Assembly: GCA_036346275.1 (NCBI GenBank)
Contig: CM070711.1
Span: forward strand, 49,229,435 to 49,293,434
Direction: 5' to 3'
From: Otatea glauca
Lineage: Eukaryota > Streptophyta > Magnoliopsida > Poales > Poaceae
DNA: 64,000 bases
In this document: positions 42,720 through 54,812 of the stretch, in pieces
Layout: every line of letters starts with the position of its first letter
Numbering within the stretch: the stretch's first letter is position 1
Program-made: the position numbers and the translations under genes
Notes under the pieces: generated by a model
The model's input: only the letters and a program-made list of their open reading frames with translations
Database searches by the model: none
What the model was told of the DNA's origin: nothing

Positions 42720-45700
42720 TGATATTGGTCTTCTTTGAACAATAAGGAGTTGCATATTGTGGCAAGCATAGAATCCACATAGGTTAGTAGCTTTTGGTTG
42801 CTGGTGGCACTTCTAAAATATAATAGATTAGTTTCGGAGTTATTATTATAGAGTGTGAAGGATTATTGTGTACTAGCGAATACCGAAAACTTATGAACGT
42901 GCTCTAGCTACGATGAGTCCTTGTGTGACCCTCCACAAACTCTGTAGATATTGAACGATGTGTCGAGTAAATTTGCGATAGATGTCAAGTCGTGGGTGCG
43001 ACCCTTTTTGGAATCAAAGTAAATTACCGGATTTTGTCTTGGTATAATTACGAGTAGAACTCAGTGAAATCTACACAGGTATTCGCCATGGTCATTCAAC
43101 CTCACTTCGAGGTTCGTATAAAGTACAAATCAACAAGTATAGCAACTGTACGAAGCACTTACCCCGGGTTGTGGGGTAAAAGTATGAATTTTTTATCCCA
43201 TTGAGCCAGCAATGATTTTTCCACGTACTCCTAGATGACTTGTAAATTTTCTTCCATGGTTTGCTTGGACACCATGTGTGGGTCGAGGAAACCCATCGGT
43301 TCTTTCCTTACTTTTGCTTCCATGATCATGTATCTATATATACAAAATCTAGGATCATATATATATGATATTTATCGGTATGACACGAATGTAGACCATG
43401 ATTGCACATACTTACAATGTCCAGCATCTGATGAGTGAGGCGTCGTGGGCGTTGAGGTTGTAGAGATCGAACAAGTTGTTAAAGCCGACCACGAAGAAGC
43501 CATCCAAAAACTGGTGTCAGAAATACTCCTCATTGAAACTGACCAAGATACTCGATACCTGTTATGCCGCCGGCTTGTTGGCTTGTTCCATGCACCAATT
43601 TTGCAATCTAATGCAGACTATTGTAAGCGTCTACTGGCGCTCTTTCGGTATGAATGCCTGTCCTAGCTCAAATTGCCACGCCAACGGGGCCAACAGAAAG
43701 TTATGGGCTGACGTGGTCCCCTTCGATTTGCCCTTGTCACTGCCTCATTGTCTATCATAGGTCATCTTCACGGGAGACGACTGGGCCCGAACTAAAGTAA
43801 CGACCTGTGCCTTATGAGACACGGTAGCCAATTTGGTGGGCTGCATCGGTGCAGCACATGGATCCGGTAGTGCCGACAGCTCCGGTATATCACATGGCTC
43901 TGGTAGTGCTGATAACTCCAGCGCAGCACGTGTTCGAGATATGCCCTAAAGGCCAATCATGGTGATGATTGTAAAGTAATATGCTTTTGTTGTTCCATTA
44001 ATAATATCATATTGTAGATGGTCAAGTGCGTGACTTAATCGTGAAACTCTATAATGTTTTAATGACATTATTATAAAGTTGTCCTTTGATTATTATTTTT
44101 ATTGACTGGGACATCAATAAATGATTAATATAATCAAACACATGAGTTGTTGTGATAATCTCGTTTCACGGATTATGGATATGTGATATCAATGCAATCA
44201 TGTGGATATCATGTAGGTGTACATGATATTGGACTGACCTGCTTTGTGAAACACCTTTGAGGATATGATGTGTCATAGGTGATTTCATACAATGATAATG
44301 ATTGATCTTTAGACCTGAGATCAACACAGTTTCCTACATGATGATGGTATGCCTTGATGTTGTCTAACATTGTCCGTAACTAGATAATCATAAGGACAAC
44401 ACTCGAGTATACCTTGAATCATGAAGTGGGAAGTGTATGATCAAGATGAAATTTGTCCTCCTCATACTGAGGGAATGATATCAATCGGCCACTCGATGAA
44501 AGAGACTAAAGAATGTGCATGGCGATGCCCGGACGATTAAGTCGTTAATCAATCGATTTTGTTAGTCTATTTCAGAGAATCGAGAAAATTGGTTTAACAG
44601 TACAAGGATGGCAAACCTCAACCTTGAGTTAAACCATGATATCAAAGTGACAAAGGGATCGACATGTATTCATTGAAGGTTTGTCGGATAAATGACATTC
44701 ATACAATTTGAGTAGTCGTTATGTTCTGCTAGGAGCCGCTTGCGACTAATAAATTAAAAAAAAGAGTTTTTCGATTTATTGCCAACATAGCATGAACCTA
44801 AAAGGTCACACACAAGAATAAGCTTAAAACAGATTTATGAAATCTTCTTTCGTGATATATTTGTCAATACGATTGAACATGATATCTAGTTATTTACAAA
44901 AGGACTGCGAATATGCGAAAAAAATATGATTTTTATGCTGAAATCACTGTAGCAATACTGAGTCCACTATAGCAAAGGCTGAAACACTGTAGCAAACCGC
45001 CCCGCTACAGTGACAGCTGCCTCGGCACTTCAGCAACAGACGTCGCTACTGTACCATGCGGCGGTTACTGTAGCAATACGGTTTGCTACAGTACTTCGCT
45101 ATGAATTTGCTCCCAGGATGTGTGGAAAAATTAGAGAAAAATTGAGGGAGGTGAAAAGGTTTCACCTGAGCCAGAAAAATTACGAGGGTTGTATTGTGCG
45201 GTACTAGCATACCGGCATACGGTGTCTGGAGCCTGTTCGTGTGGATACCTGAAGGTCATGGTTGCTACTGCCACGAAGATCCGACATACCCATTTTCGCT
45301 GCTACGTCCAGGCATTGAAGCTATGAGCTTCGCAGAGAGCTTATGCAAAAGTGTTGTATATGCACTCTCAGATCCACGGTACACATTTATTGCTTTTAAT
45401 ATTTTCTAGATCTTGGTTCTAATGCATGCAATTGGTCCGAGAAAGGGAATAATTTTTTGAAATTTATTGGGTCCTTTCACCCCAATTTCCCAACAGCACG
45501 TGGCTCCAGTAGTACTGGTAGCTTCGGTGCTGCAGGATAGTTATCAAAGGAAATGTCCCTCTTGGGCCACTGGATGAATGTGCCAATGGCATTCCCTAGT
45601 ATGACGATCTCGTCGTTTGGGGGCATCTTCAGTGTGATGGCCTTGCAATTTTGATATACACCGTAGACATGGTCCTTCGCGTAGCCCGGATCTACCGTGC

Positions 45701-47129
45701 GATCGTGCACAATCGCCCCTAGGCTGGATGGATACGCGTGCCCCCAAGCAGCCTGCAAGGGAATGTAGCTATTGTCAAGCCTCACTTGGAGATTACACGG
45801 CGTGGCCACCTACATAAGGGTACACAATTAGCTAACATGTCCAACAGGTCTATCTAAAGAGCATTGCAGACATGTATATTACCCGAGTGTCGTCGGGAGG
45901 AAATCTGGCATCGTCCACATCCATCACAGGGGCGGACGCGTAGTTGTTCTGACGGTTAGTTGGGCTGAACTCCGTTTGTGCTTCTGGGGCTTACACTTTC
46001 CGTGTATGCCTCTCTGCAACCACCCTTTGCTCCATTCTTTCCTCAAGGCTTCTTAGCTGATTATTGAACTGCGCTCTTAGCCTTTCCTCAACCCTTTCCT
46101 CAATGAGGGCTACTAGCCGTTTCTTACGCTCGGCTTTGTTTCTCTTCCTACTCCGATACGTGTCGGAGTCTTGTGGGAATCCTATTTTCCATGGAACGAA
46201 AACACCTTTGCCTTGTGTGCGATCCGGGTGCTCCTTGTTTTCCAAAGCTATGGAGAGTATATCTTTCTCTTTATCTAAAGTGAAAGAACCTGAGATGATT
46301 CTGTGCACAACGCTATCTACATCCAAGATCCCATCATGTTATTTCACATATGAAGGTACATATGATCTTCCTACAAACTATGTAGTTTGATATCTTACCA
46401 GGCGTTGAGACACTTCCTTGTCTGCGGGGTTGGCAAAGGACACGCCATTCGAAGACGTGGGACGTGACCTCGCTCTTACCCAGTTTCGGACGCGCGGGTC
46501 CAAGATCGTGGCAAATGGAGGCGAGACCTCCTTTTGGATTGCCTCGTCATCCTCCCTCCTCTATTGCGCGATCTCACCTGCGTGCCCAGTGGACCCGAGT
46601 CTGTGCGGGTGGATGTTTTTTGCCTGAACGGTCTTGTGCGCTTCACTTTGACGCACGAATTCTTCTGTCGTCTTCATCTCAACAATTCGTTCCCACACGT
46701 TTTTAGTGATGAACCCGTACTTCTGGAATGAAGTCACTTCCTTATTCACGTAATTACTGATAAGGACGCTCTTGAAGTTCTTCCACGCCTTTCCCGCCAC
46801 TAACAAAGCATGCCTTCGTAGTACGTGCATAGCGTTTTCTGGGAGCTCCAACGATGCAAAAAATTCTATCACCAGGTTGTCACGCTCCTCATCTGTCAGC
46901 GTCTTTCATGATAGATAGGTGATGTGACCCTTTCCCATCTAACGATCCCGCACAATATCCGAAATGCCGCCGCTACCTTAGGAGGTGCGGTAGGGGCCCA
47001 TCCTGCGGATCGACCGTCATGATGGTATATCGGCTCTGGAGCCTTTTACTAAGCCATCTTGGAGCGCGCCTCAGTTTTCCTACGTTCGGCTCATCAGATC
47101 CATTCGGCGACGAGAAATAAGGGGATGCC
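42720..47129 (-). pseudogene. CACTA 2 gene 2: Transposase_24 (Ptta/En/Spm) protein with C-terminal Ulp1-like peptidase
   Basis: The frame starts at ATG 47129 (MASPYFSSPNGSDEP, LRRAPRWLSKRLQSRY). The Transposase_24 region is spread over frames at 46872-46561 (KAWKNFKSVLISNYVNKEV, KYGFITKNVWERIVEMK) and 46326-45991 (coiled-coil, KKRLVALIEERVEERLRAQ). A further conserved part lies at 45809-45480. After the nested solo LTR come a Pro-rich linker and Ulp1 exons: VGFNNLFDLYNLNAHDASL with a GTAAGT donor (about 43415), then EPMGFLDPHMVS. Next is FH, a TGA stop in place of W, then VLLVIIPRQNPVIYFDSKKG, and finally CHQQPKATNLCGFYACHNM (about 42800-42740). The His, Asp and Cys of the peptidase triad are all visible. 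Several stops and frameshifts remain. Confidence 0.85.
43931..45495 (+). mobile_element. Solo LTR, copia, BARE/Angela/RIRE1-like, 1565 bp
   Basis: Begins TGTTCGAGATATGCCC and ends AATTTCCCAACA. It is flanked by a perfect 5-bp duplication, gcacg, at 43926-43930 and 45496-45500. The start, with 'atatgccctaaaggcc', resembles the LTR start of BARE/Angela/RIRE1 elements, and the length fits that group. No primer site or coding domain is present. It interrupts the Pro-rich linker of CACTA 2 gene 2. Confidence 0.85.
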
Positions 47130-48659
47130 ATCTTCTTTTGAGCTAGGTTGTGTTAGATCTTCAAAGATCAGGCAAGTTAGTAAATCAACAATTCATATAC
47201 GATCGTAGAAGAGGAAAGAAAGTAAATTTAAGAGTATTGTACTGAAGATTTGTCAACAACCGAAAGATATTGAACTCCTGTTGAACTTGGACCACAAAAT
47301 AGTGCATCCATAGGTATAAGAAAGCAAACAGTTTGTTGGGACAATGAGGATCACTTAATTTATAAAATCTGCATGCAGCAGCGTGATGATCTTTTGCACC
47401 AGCGGATGAATTAATGAATCATTGCAAAACTGTCCCCACTGGGTAAGATATTCCCATATAAAGAGAATAAATGATGAGAGGATCACAATAGCATTCTATC
47501 GTTATATAGTGTGAAGACCAGAATCGTCCACTACAGTTCAGCAAGATAAAAATGGGCACCACAACAACTGAATTTAAAGTTGAAAGGTAAGACAAGATTG
47601 CAAATGTAAGAAATACTTCAGGTCCAAAAAATAATTAAGGGCAAAAAATTGGTTCAGGTTGAAAGGAAAGAGGATATTCGGTAAGACCTTAAGCTATATT
47701 GTGCTTAAGTTCAATAAATGAACAACGGAATTTGTGGTAGTACTTGGAAAGGGTATATGTGAAACTTTGACCCTATAAGCTCTGTTTACAGAATGAGAAT
47801 AGCTCAGTTTAATGGCCACAGTTAGTAAATTCTTGAGTATGACCAGTTTACAGAATGTCATTTGACTGCCATTGCATGGAAACCAAAATTAAAACGCTAG
47901 CTCAGAAGTACAATTGCAGAAGTGGAACCATGATAAAAACAGGGGAAACTGACCCAAAATCACCTGGAAATAACCAAATCACTTTTTTTTATTAAGTCTT
48001 CTAGTACAACACTTCAAATGCCTAAAAACGGGATAGCATCACCAAATGATACCTTTCTCTTTCTATTTTGCGAGGACCACAAGATGATACTTAAATGACC
48101 TAAAAATGGTGTCCCTAACTAATTACAAGTGTGAAACAATAACAGACCAACAGTACTTTATTCCTGTATATTTTGAGGAAACTGATATCTTCAAAAAAAA
48201 ATCGTAGGGGCTGACGTCAGTTTGTTCAATTGAGGATGTTAGATATCTCATTTTTCTCGTGGTCATAAACCAATAGAGTACCCTGCTATCTATGATCACT
48301 GTACCGGAACTGCCTTCTAATATGTACATCATTTTTAGTTGCCACTATAATCAATCGTTTAATGAAACAAAACATGAAAAGTTTCAGGCCCTTGGCAGGG
48401 GCAAGCTTGCCCAACCTGAGGAGTAGAAGAATATTTGTGAACTCGTAGGGCAACATACATGCTCCACAAGATGCTTTGTGCAGAGTACATCCATAAGCGC
48501 TCTTTCAATGGTACTAACTTTCTAGGTTTGGGCATATATATTGCCTTTTCCTTTCAAACAAAAGGCGCATAGCTGGCTAATAGCCAGAAGCCCAGAAGCA
48601 GGCAAGGCAGATGTGGTAGGCCAGTTCTTGCCACATGATGAATAAAGCAGATGAAAGGG
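47130..48659 (-). other. Probable large intron or leader of CACTA 2 gene 2
   Basis: About 1.5 kb of AT-rich sequence with no conserved frame lies between the GC-rich leader (48660-48980) and the first Transposase_24 exon (47129). I see no independent element ends in it. Confidence 0.5.
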
Positions 48660-48980
48660 CTAAGTAACATGGAAGTCGAGCAAATTGGCACGTGAATCAT
48701 ACCTGGGCAAACTGACGTGCAGAGGCACCGGGGGAGGCCGGTCGAGGGTGACAGAGGGGAGGTGCGGGCAGAGGCGTCGGGGGAGGACGGCCGGAGGCGA
48801 CGCCGAGGGGAGGACCGAGGGAGGCAACCGGGCGGGAGGCGCGAGCGGAGGTGGGGCAGACGGCGGATAGGGTTTAGGAGGTGGGACAGACAAAAGTGTG
48901 GGCGGACGGAGTGGGAGAAGGTGAGGTGGACAGAGGCGCTGGCAGAGGCGGTCGGAGGGAGGCGCGGGCGAAGGAGGCAA
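48660..48980 (-). other. GC-rich leader or first exon of CACTA 2 gene 2
   Basis: The minus-strand frame is extremely rich in Pro, Arg and Leu (for example LPLRPPTLLSVPPPKPYPP), with no family motif. The composition contrasts sharply with the AT-rich surroundings. An equivalent GC-rich block occupies the same relative place in CACTA 1 (4057-4341), which suggests a conserved leader rather than coding sequence. Confidence 0.5.
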
Positions 48981-49087
48981 AGGCGGTCGGCGGCTAGTAT
49001 TGCGGGACTAGGGCGGAGGTCGCGGGATTAGGGCGGCTAGGGTTGCGCTGGGACTTTTGTGCGTGGAATGACCGGCGTGGATGGCTC

Positions 49088-49180
49088 TGTAGCCATTGGA
49101 TCATAGACGGTTCTAAGATTGAACCATCTGCAATGCTACTCATTCCAGATGGCTCAAGCCTTGAACCGTATGTGATAAGT
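49088..49180. repeat. Internal terminal-type repeats in CACTA 2
   Basis: 'gatcatagacggttct' is followed by 'gaaccatctgcaatg', 'catt ccagatggctc' and 'gaaccgtatgtgat', the same palindromic motif as the element ends, placed between the two genes and next to the GC-rich leader. Confidence 0.75.
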
Positions 49181-49780
49181 GTGTTTATAATTTACATTTA
49201 CAGTTTATAGTTTAGGGTTCATAATTTAAAATTTATAGGTGGTTTCAAGTTAATTTTTTAATTTTTTTCTCTAGTTAATTTTTTACCCATGTTAATATTT
49301 CTTATGCTAGAATTTCCATCTACTACCAATTTAATTTTTTTTACTCAAATTAATTTCTTAATTTTTTTCTCAAGTTAATTTTCTTACCCAAGTTAATTTT
49401 TTTCTCAAGTTAATATTTCTTATGGTAGAATTTCCTTCTACTACCAAATTAATTTTTCTTACTCAAGTTAATTTCTATCTACTACCAAGTTAAATTTTTC
49501 TTTTTTTTACCCAAGTCCAACACAAGTTTCCCTTTTATCAACTTTGTTGTTTTTGTCCTTTTTCAAAAAGACAAATCTTATTTCAGATCTTGTTTTGATG
49601 GAGTCGTTACTATTTTTCAAAAAATAGCACAATGGTAACCTGATTAAAAAAATTAGACGCATACACAAAACTGTTTCGACTTTACAACATTTCATTACAA
49701 AGACCTTTATTATGCTGGAGAGTACACTTAAAATCATAACTCCACTTGCTTATTCTTTTATATAAAAATTAGCCCTTCAC
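49181..49780. other. Non-coding spacer in CACTA 2
   Basis: Very AT-rich, with repeated 'aagttaatttttt' and 'tctactaccaa' tracts at about 49240-49500. No gene. Confidence 0.5.
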
Positions 49781-49823
49781 GATGATCCACGCGTGTGTAG
49801 CTAACTTCCTTAGGTTGGTCTTT

Positions 49824-52800
49824 CTAGACCATGATGCCATTTCCGATAGGAGGCAACTTGTCAAACTGATTGTATTCTTCCTCATCTACAATATTCTCAA
49901 CTCCGACAATCCTCCTTTTTCCCTGAAGAACCACGTGGCGCTTTTTGTTAGCTGGGTCGATTACATAGAAGACTTGAACAACTTGGTTAGCGAGTACAAA
50001 TGGTTCGTCTTGATATCCGACACGTTGGAGATCCACAATAGTGACGCCATACTTGTCAACCTTCATGTGCTGCAGGTGAACTCAATGGCACCAAAATAAG
50101 AGGATCTTGAATAGTATGTTGTCGAGCTCCCAAATTTTCTCAATGAACCCATAGTAGGAGCTCATTGTCGACCCAATGGTTTTGAGCGCATCTATGCGAA
50201 CACCGCTGTTATGGTTTGTGCTCTTTATGTCATGATCTGTCGCGTAAAATGTGTACCCATTTAAGTCGTATCCTTTCTATGTTACAACTATAAATGTTGG
50301 CATTTTTGTCAACCATGTCAGCGTATCACCTGACAAGCTTCTAGTGATAGGTTGTCGCTCATTCAACCATCTGTTGAACTGAAGGTTATGCTATCTGATG
50401 ATCCAGGACTCTTGTCGTGATGGATTCTCTTGCCGTAGCCAGTGTTGCAAAACTATGAAATGGGCTTTTAGCACATGCAGCTGGATCTAGCATGATTGTT
50501 TTCCTTCCGATGGTCCCGATACCCTGGAGCCTCCCCTCATGGTAGGATTGAGGCACACTTATCGATTCGACCTGGGCCATGAATCCACGCAGAATTCGAC
50601 GACCTCTTCAGTTGCATAACCTTCTACATTGCTACCCTCTGGTCGAGATCGATTCTATACGTAGGACTTGAGAATTCCCATGTAGCTCTCGAACGAGTAC
50701 ATGCTACGTAGGAACACGGACCCGCACATCTTTATCTCCCTCACAAGGTGAACAATGAGATGGACCATGATATCGAAAAATGACAGAGGGAAATATATCT
50801 CAAGATTACATAGAGTCATCACCACCTCGGCCTGCAGATCATCTAGTCCTTCGAGATTAATGACCTTCTGAGCAATTGTGTTAAAGAAATAACATAGCCT
50901 TGTGATTGTCTCCCAGACCATGCTCGGTAAAATACTTCTAATTACGACACGGAGCATTTGTGTCGTAATCACATGGCAATCATGAGACTTCATGCCAGTT
51001 AAGCTCAAATCTTGTATCGAAACAAGTCTCTTCATGTTGGACGAGTAACCGAACAGAACTTTCACACCATGCAAGTACTGGCACAATTCAGTTCTCTCGG
51101 CCTTGGATAGAGTGTAACAAGCAGGTTCGCAGTATGTTCGGCCCTTATCGGTCTCTTTCGGTGCTAACTCAGGTTTGATGCCCATATCAACTAAGTCAAG
51201 CTGTTCATTGATACCATCCTTTGTTTTGCCCTTAGTATTCAGTAAGAGACCAATCAAGCTATCACAGATATTCTTCTCTACGTGTATGACATCGATGCAG
51301 TGCCGAACTTCTAGGTGCTCCCAATAAGGTAGGTCCCAAATTACTGATCTCTTCTTCCACATGCTCTTCTCACGGGTCCTCGATTTACGTCCCTTTCCAA
51401 GCGTAACATCCAAATTCTTAACTATATCATGAACATCTATCCTGCTTAAAGGCTTTGGAGCTGAACCGTCTTCATTCGTTCCATCGAATTATTTCTTCAT
51501 CTTGCGGTATGAGTGATTCCTCCGAAGGAAAATACGTTGACACATGTACACAATTTTGCACGAGTGATTCAGCCACACACTCTCGGTACCATCTAAGCAG
51601 TGAGTAAAGGCTTTGGCTCCTTTTGTACTCTGGCCCAACAGGTTAGCAATGGTAGAATAATCATTTATGGTGTAGAACAACAGGCAGTACAAAATGAAGT
51701 ACTCTCGTTTGTAATCATCCCATACCTGTACCCCAGGAGCCCACAGTGTTTCAGATCTTCCACCAATGATGCTAGGTACACATCAATATCGTTCCAAGGT
51801 TGCTTCGGGTCTTGGATAAGTATAGACAGTAAAATGTACTTTCACTTCATAGACAACTAAGGAAGAAGGTTGTAGATACAGAGATTTACGGGCAAGTGCT
51901 TTGATGACTGCTTATGTTATCGAAAGGATTCATTCTGTCCATACTCAATCCAAACCTTATATTCCTTGGATCCGCAACGAATTCTTGAAACCTCCTATCG
52001 ATGTTTCTCCACTGGGTGGAATTAGTAGGGTGTGTTAGCATTCTAGCATTCTTACACTCATCCGAGTGCCTCTGAAGCAGTTTTGCCTCCTTTGGGTTTG
52101 CAAATAAACGCTTCAAATGGGGAATTATAGGCAGATACTACGCCACCTTAGCAGGAGGTCCTTTCTTCACCTCGATGCCCTTGTCATCATCATCTGATTG
52201 ATCTTTACGCTTGTACCGGGATGCGTTGCACACCGGACATACATGCAAGTTTGCGTACTCTTTACGGTAGAGGATACAGTCGTTCAGACATACATGTATT
52301 CTTTCTACTTCTATTCCCATGGGACAAAAAACATTCTTGGCTTTATAGGTGGTTGTCGGCAACTCGTTTCCCTCCGAAAGCATGTTAGCTAATAGACCTA
52401 ACAGTGCTGTGAAACTCTTTTCGGACCAACTGTTACTTGCCTTTAATTTCAGCAGTTCAAGCACTGATGACAACCTTGTGTATTTGACTTACAACCTGGG
52501 AACAAAGGTTTCTCTAAGTCGTCCATCAAGCCCTGGAATTCTACATACTCTCATCCATCATGGTTCCCTTCTACATCACGCAGTATCCAATCCAGATTGT
52601 CATCGTGAAACCTATCCTCATCGAAATCACAGTCGATATCATCCGGCATATCGTTGACTTCGTCGATGATGTTAATACTGCTTGCTTCCAATATAATCTG
52701 CTCTTCACCATGACTGGTCCAACATGTATACCCCCTTTTAAAACCCTTAGAATCAAGTGTGCTTCGATCTGCACTGTGTTTTGAAACATTCTCAGATTCT

Positions 52801-52939
52801 CGCAGTCAATGCATGGACAATGCATAAATTCCACCCCCTTGTTTAATATATCCTTCTCTACAGCTCTTCTAAAAGCGGAGATGCCATTAATGTACTTGGC
52901 ACTCGCACGGTTCTCAGTGTACATCCAGCTTCGGTCCAT
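49824..52939 (-). pseudogene. TNP2 transposase of CACTA 2, disrupted
   Basis: The start at 52939 gives DRSWMYTENRASAKYINGIS and HCPCIDCENLRMF, the transposase-associated domain. After a frameshift, 52473-52138 shows LKLKASNSWSEKSFTALLGL and HVCLNDCILYRKEYANLHVC. Then 52116-51886 shows RFGLSMDRMNPFDN, the TNP2 core region around its first acidic residue. The segment 51413-50655 contains WDLPYWEHLEVRHCIDVIHV and HDCHVITTQML, then the DUF4218-like part (LDDLQAEVVMTLCNLEIYFP). The C-terminal DUF4216-like piece (DEPFVLANQVVQVFYVIDP) is at 50066-49824. Length and order match plant TNP2. At least five frame breaks prevent a product. Confidence 0.9.
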
Positions 52940-53069
52940 CTACGCTACGTATGTAACAATAACTGTTAAATAATGAATTAACTACACTAGGAGTGCACAT
53001 GCACACATTCTTAAATTGGAGCACAGATTAATTAACTAGCTAAAACCTTAACCTAAATCATAAACCATG

Positions 53070-53640
53070 CTAGATCTAAAGAACAAATGGATCTACAATA
53101 TTCTACATATAAGCTACATTTAAACTTGCCAATTAACCTATATAGCTCCTTAGATCACAAAGAACAAATGGATATATATATATATATATAAGCTACATTT
53201 AAAAAAAGCATCTTCAATTCTCTCTTTACATAGCTAGCTAAATCTTGAGTATAATGCAATTAGAATCAATTACTACTTTAAATCACAAAGAACAAATGGA
53301 TCTACACCAAGCTATATCAAAACCATATTCAATTCCCTCTTTACCAAGCTAGATATATCTTGAATATAATGCAATTAGAACCAATAATTAACCTAGATCA
53401 CCTTACCATCTTCAATTCTCTCTTCAAGTAACTAGCTACATCTTGAATATAATGCAATTTAGAACCAATTACTACTTTATATCACAAAGAACAAATGGAT
53501 CTACACCAAGCTAGATCTAAACCATCTTCATTTTCCTCTTTACCAAGCTAGATCTTGAATATAATGCAAATTAGAACCAATTATTAACCTTAGATGACCT
53601 AGAACAAAATGATCTACAATCACATTTCCAAATCCAGTGT
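53070..53640. repeat. Imperfect tandem array upstream of TNP2
   Basis: Repeated blocks contain 'agaacaaatggat' (about 53081, 53161, 53289, 53483) and 'tgaatataatgcaatta' (about 53249, 53353, 53443, 53556), with variable spacing of about 80-195 bp. It includes a (ta)n run near 53173-53190. It lies between the TNP2 start and the right subterminal array. Confidence 0.75.
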
Positions 53641-53749
53641 CTCTTTTCACCAGATCGCCTCTTAATCGTAGCCAGCTTAAAAATAGCTCGAAAACCCTAA
53701 AAACACTAAAGAGGTCGAGGCCCTCTGTACTTATTTCGATGGAAAGCTC

Positions 53750-53953
53750 ATCACAGACAGTTTTTAGCTAAAACCGTCTGTGATGTTCCCCTTATCACAT
53801 ACAGTTTTAGCTAAAAACCATCTGTGATGAGCATGGGACTCATCACTGACTGTTTTTTTTGCAAAAAAATCATCTATTATGACTCCTCATCACAGACGGT
53901 TTTTGAAAACCATGAGTGATGAAGGGTCTAATATGAGTCCTTTTGTAGTAGTG
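53750..53953. repeat. Right subterminal repeat array of CACTA 2
   Basis: Palindromic copies of 'catcacagacagttttt' and 'aaaaccgtctgtgatg', ending at the terminal inverted repeat 53940-53953. Confidence 0.88.
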
Positions 53954-54812
53954 CCACCATCTCCCAACTGCCCCTGACCTCAAACTCTTCCTCCTGTACC
54001 CAAACACCCTAGTCACCCTTGTCCTCCATCTCCTCTACCAACACACCCCCAGCCTCGGCCTCCACCACCATTACCCTTACCATAGCCAATTACGCTTGAC
54101 TCTAGTCCCAATCCTCTTCCTAGTTATGTTCTAACTATTGCTACTTTTTCGATTGTGCGGTCTTTTCTTTTGTCATGGTTGCATTGGTTAGGGGCACCTC
54201 TTCCTCTACCTTCAGTTTGACCTTCCTTAGCAGATCTATTATTCCCACCATCACCTCCACTAGGGCGAGATGCTCCACACTTGCAACACTCGACCCTTCT
54301 TGCAAAGTTCAAGTTGTCGCATCTTGCATCATGGCAAACCTAATCACCCTCGCTGTTCGCGGCCTCCAGTTTGTGAGAGAGGATACGCCACAATTAGATG
54401 CCCTATTTGCTTACTGTTGTAGCACTTCCTGTTATCATCTATGGCGTACGCTGACCTTATATGATTATTGCCCACCAGTACTCTCTATTGAGTTTCCTCC
54501 AAAACCATTGTTGAGATAGCCTCTCCATAGTTGGTAATGCCACTTGATGACATATTACAGCCCTTCTTCTCTCAAACTTAGGGTTCAAACCTTTCAGAAA
54601 ATAAGTCACCCTTTTATATTGAAGCCACTCATTACCGAGCTCAATACCACTAGCACATGTCAACTGTAGTGGATCATATTGATCTAAGTATGCTCATAAC
54701 TGTTACAACTCACTAGCATACTCCTGAACGGTCTTCTCTCCCTATTTTAGAGCATCTACTTTGCCCTGAACCTCCATCATTGTCATTACATTGCCAGCCT
54801 CGGAGTACATGT
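53954..54812 (-). pseudogene. Copia C gag, 3' portion, possibly with a RanBP2-type zinc-finger-like tail
   Basis: The minus-strand frame shows GNEWLQYKRVTYFLKGLNPKF and AVICHQVALPTME, a copia UBN2-type gag. After a frameshift comes a degraded zinc knuckle, RKCYNSKQIGHLIVAY, in which two of three Cys are replaced. Further 3', in another frame (54312 downward), is CDNLNFARRVECCKCGASRP followed by a Gly/Arg/Asn-rich stretch. That resembles a RanBP2-type zinc finger with an RGG-like tail, but the frame differs from gag. The gag continues on the other side of copia B at 63375, where the frame runs into WKMLGNM. Confidence 0.65.

Larger units (their letters stand above)
41824..53953 (-). mobile_element. 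CACTA (En/Spm) DNA transposon 2, 12.1 kb
   Basis: The left end reads TACTACTGCACAAAAG at 41824 (the first C has become T). The right end, on the minus strand from 53953, reads CACTACTACAAAAGG. Both are flanked by cca (41821-41823 and 53954-53956), a 3-bp target duplication. Subterminal 'catcacagacggttct' palindromes occur at both ends. On the minus strand it carries a TNP2 transposase and a second gene with Transposase_24 and Ulp1-like domains. A solo LTR sits inside the second gene. Coding regions are broken, but the architecture is complete. Confidence 0.92.

Noticed and set aside
48685..49031. Gly/Arg-rich + strand frames
   Set aside because: Complement of the Pro-rich leader of CACTA 2 gene 2; low complexity and no motif.
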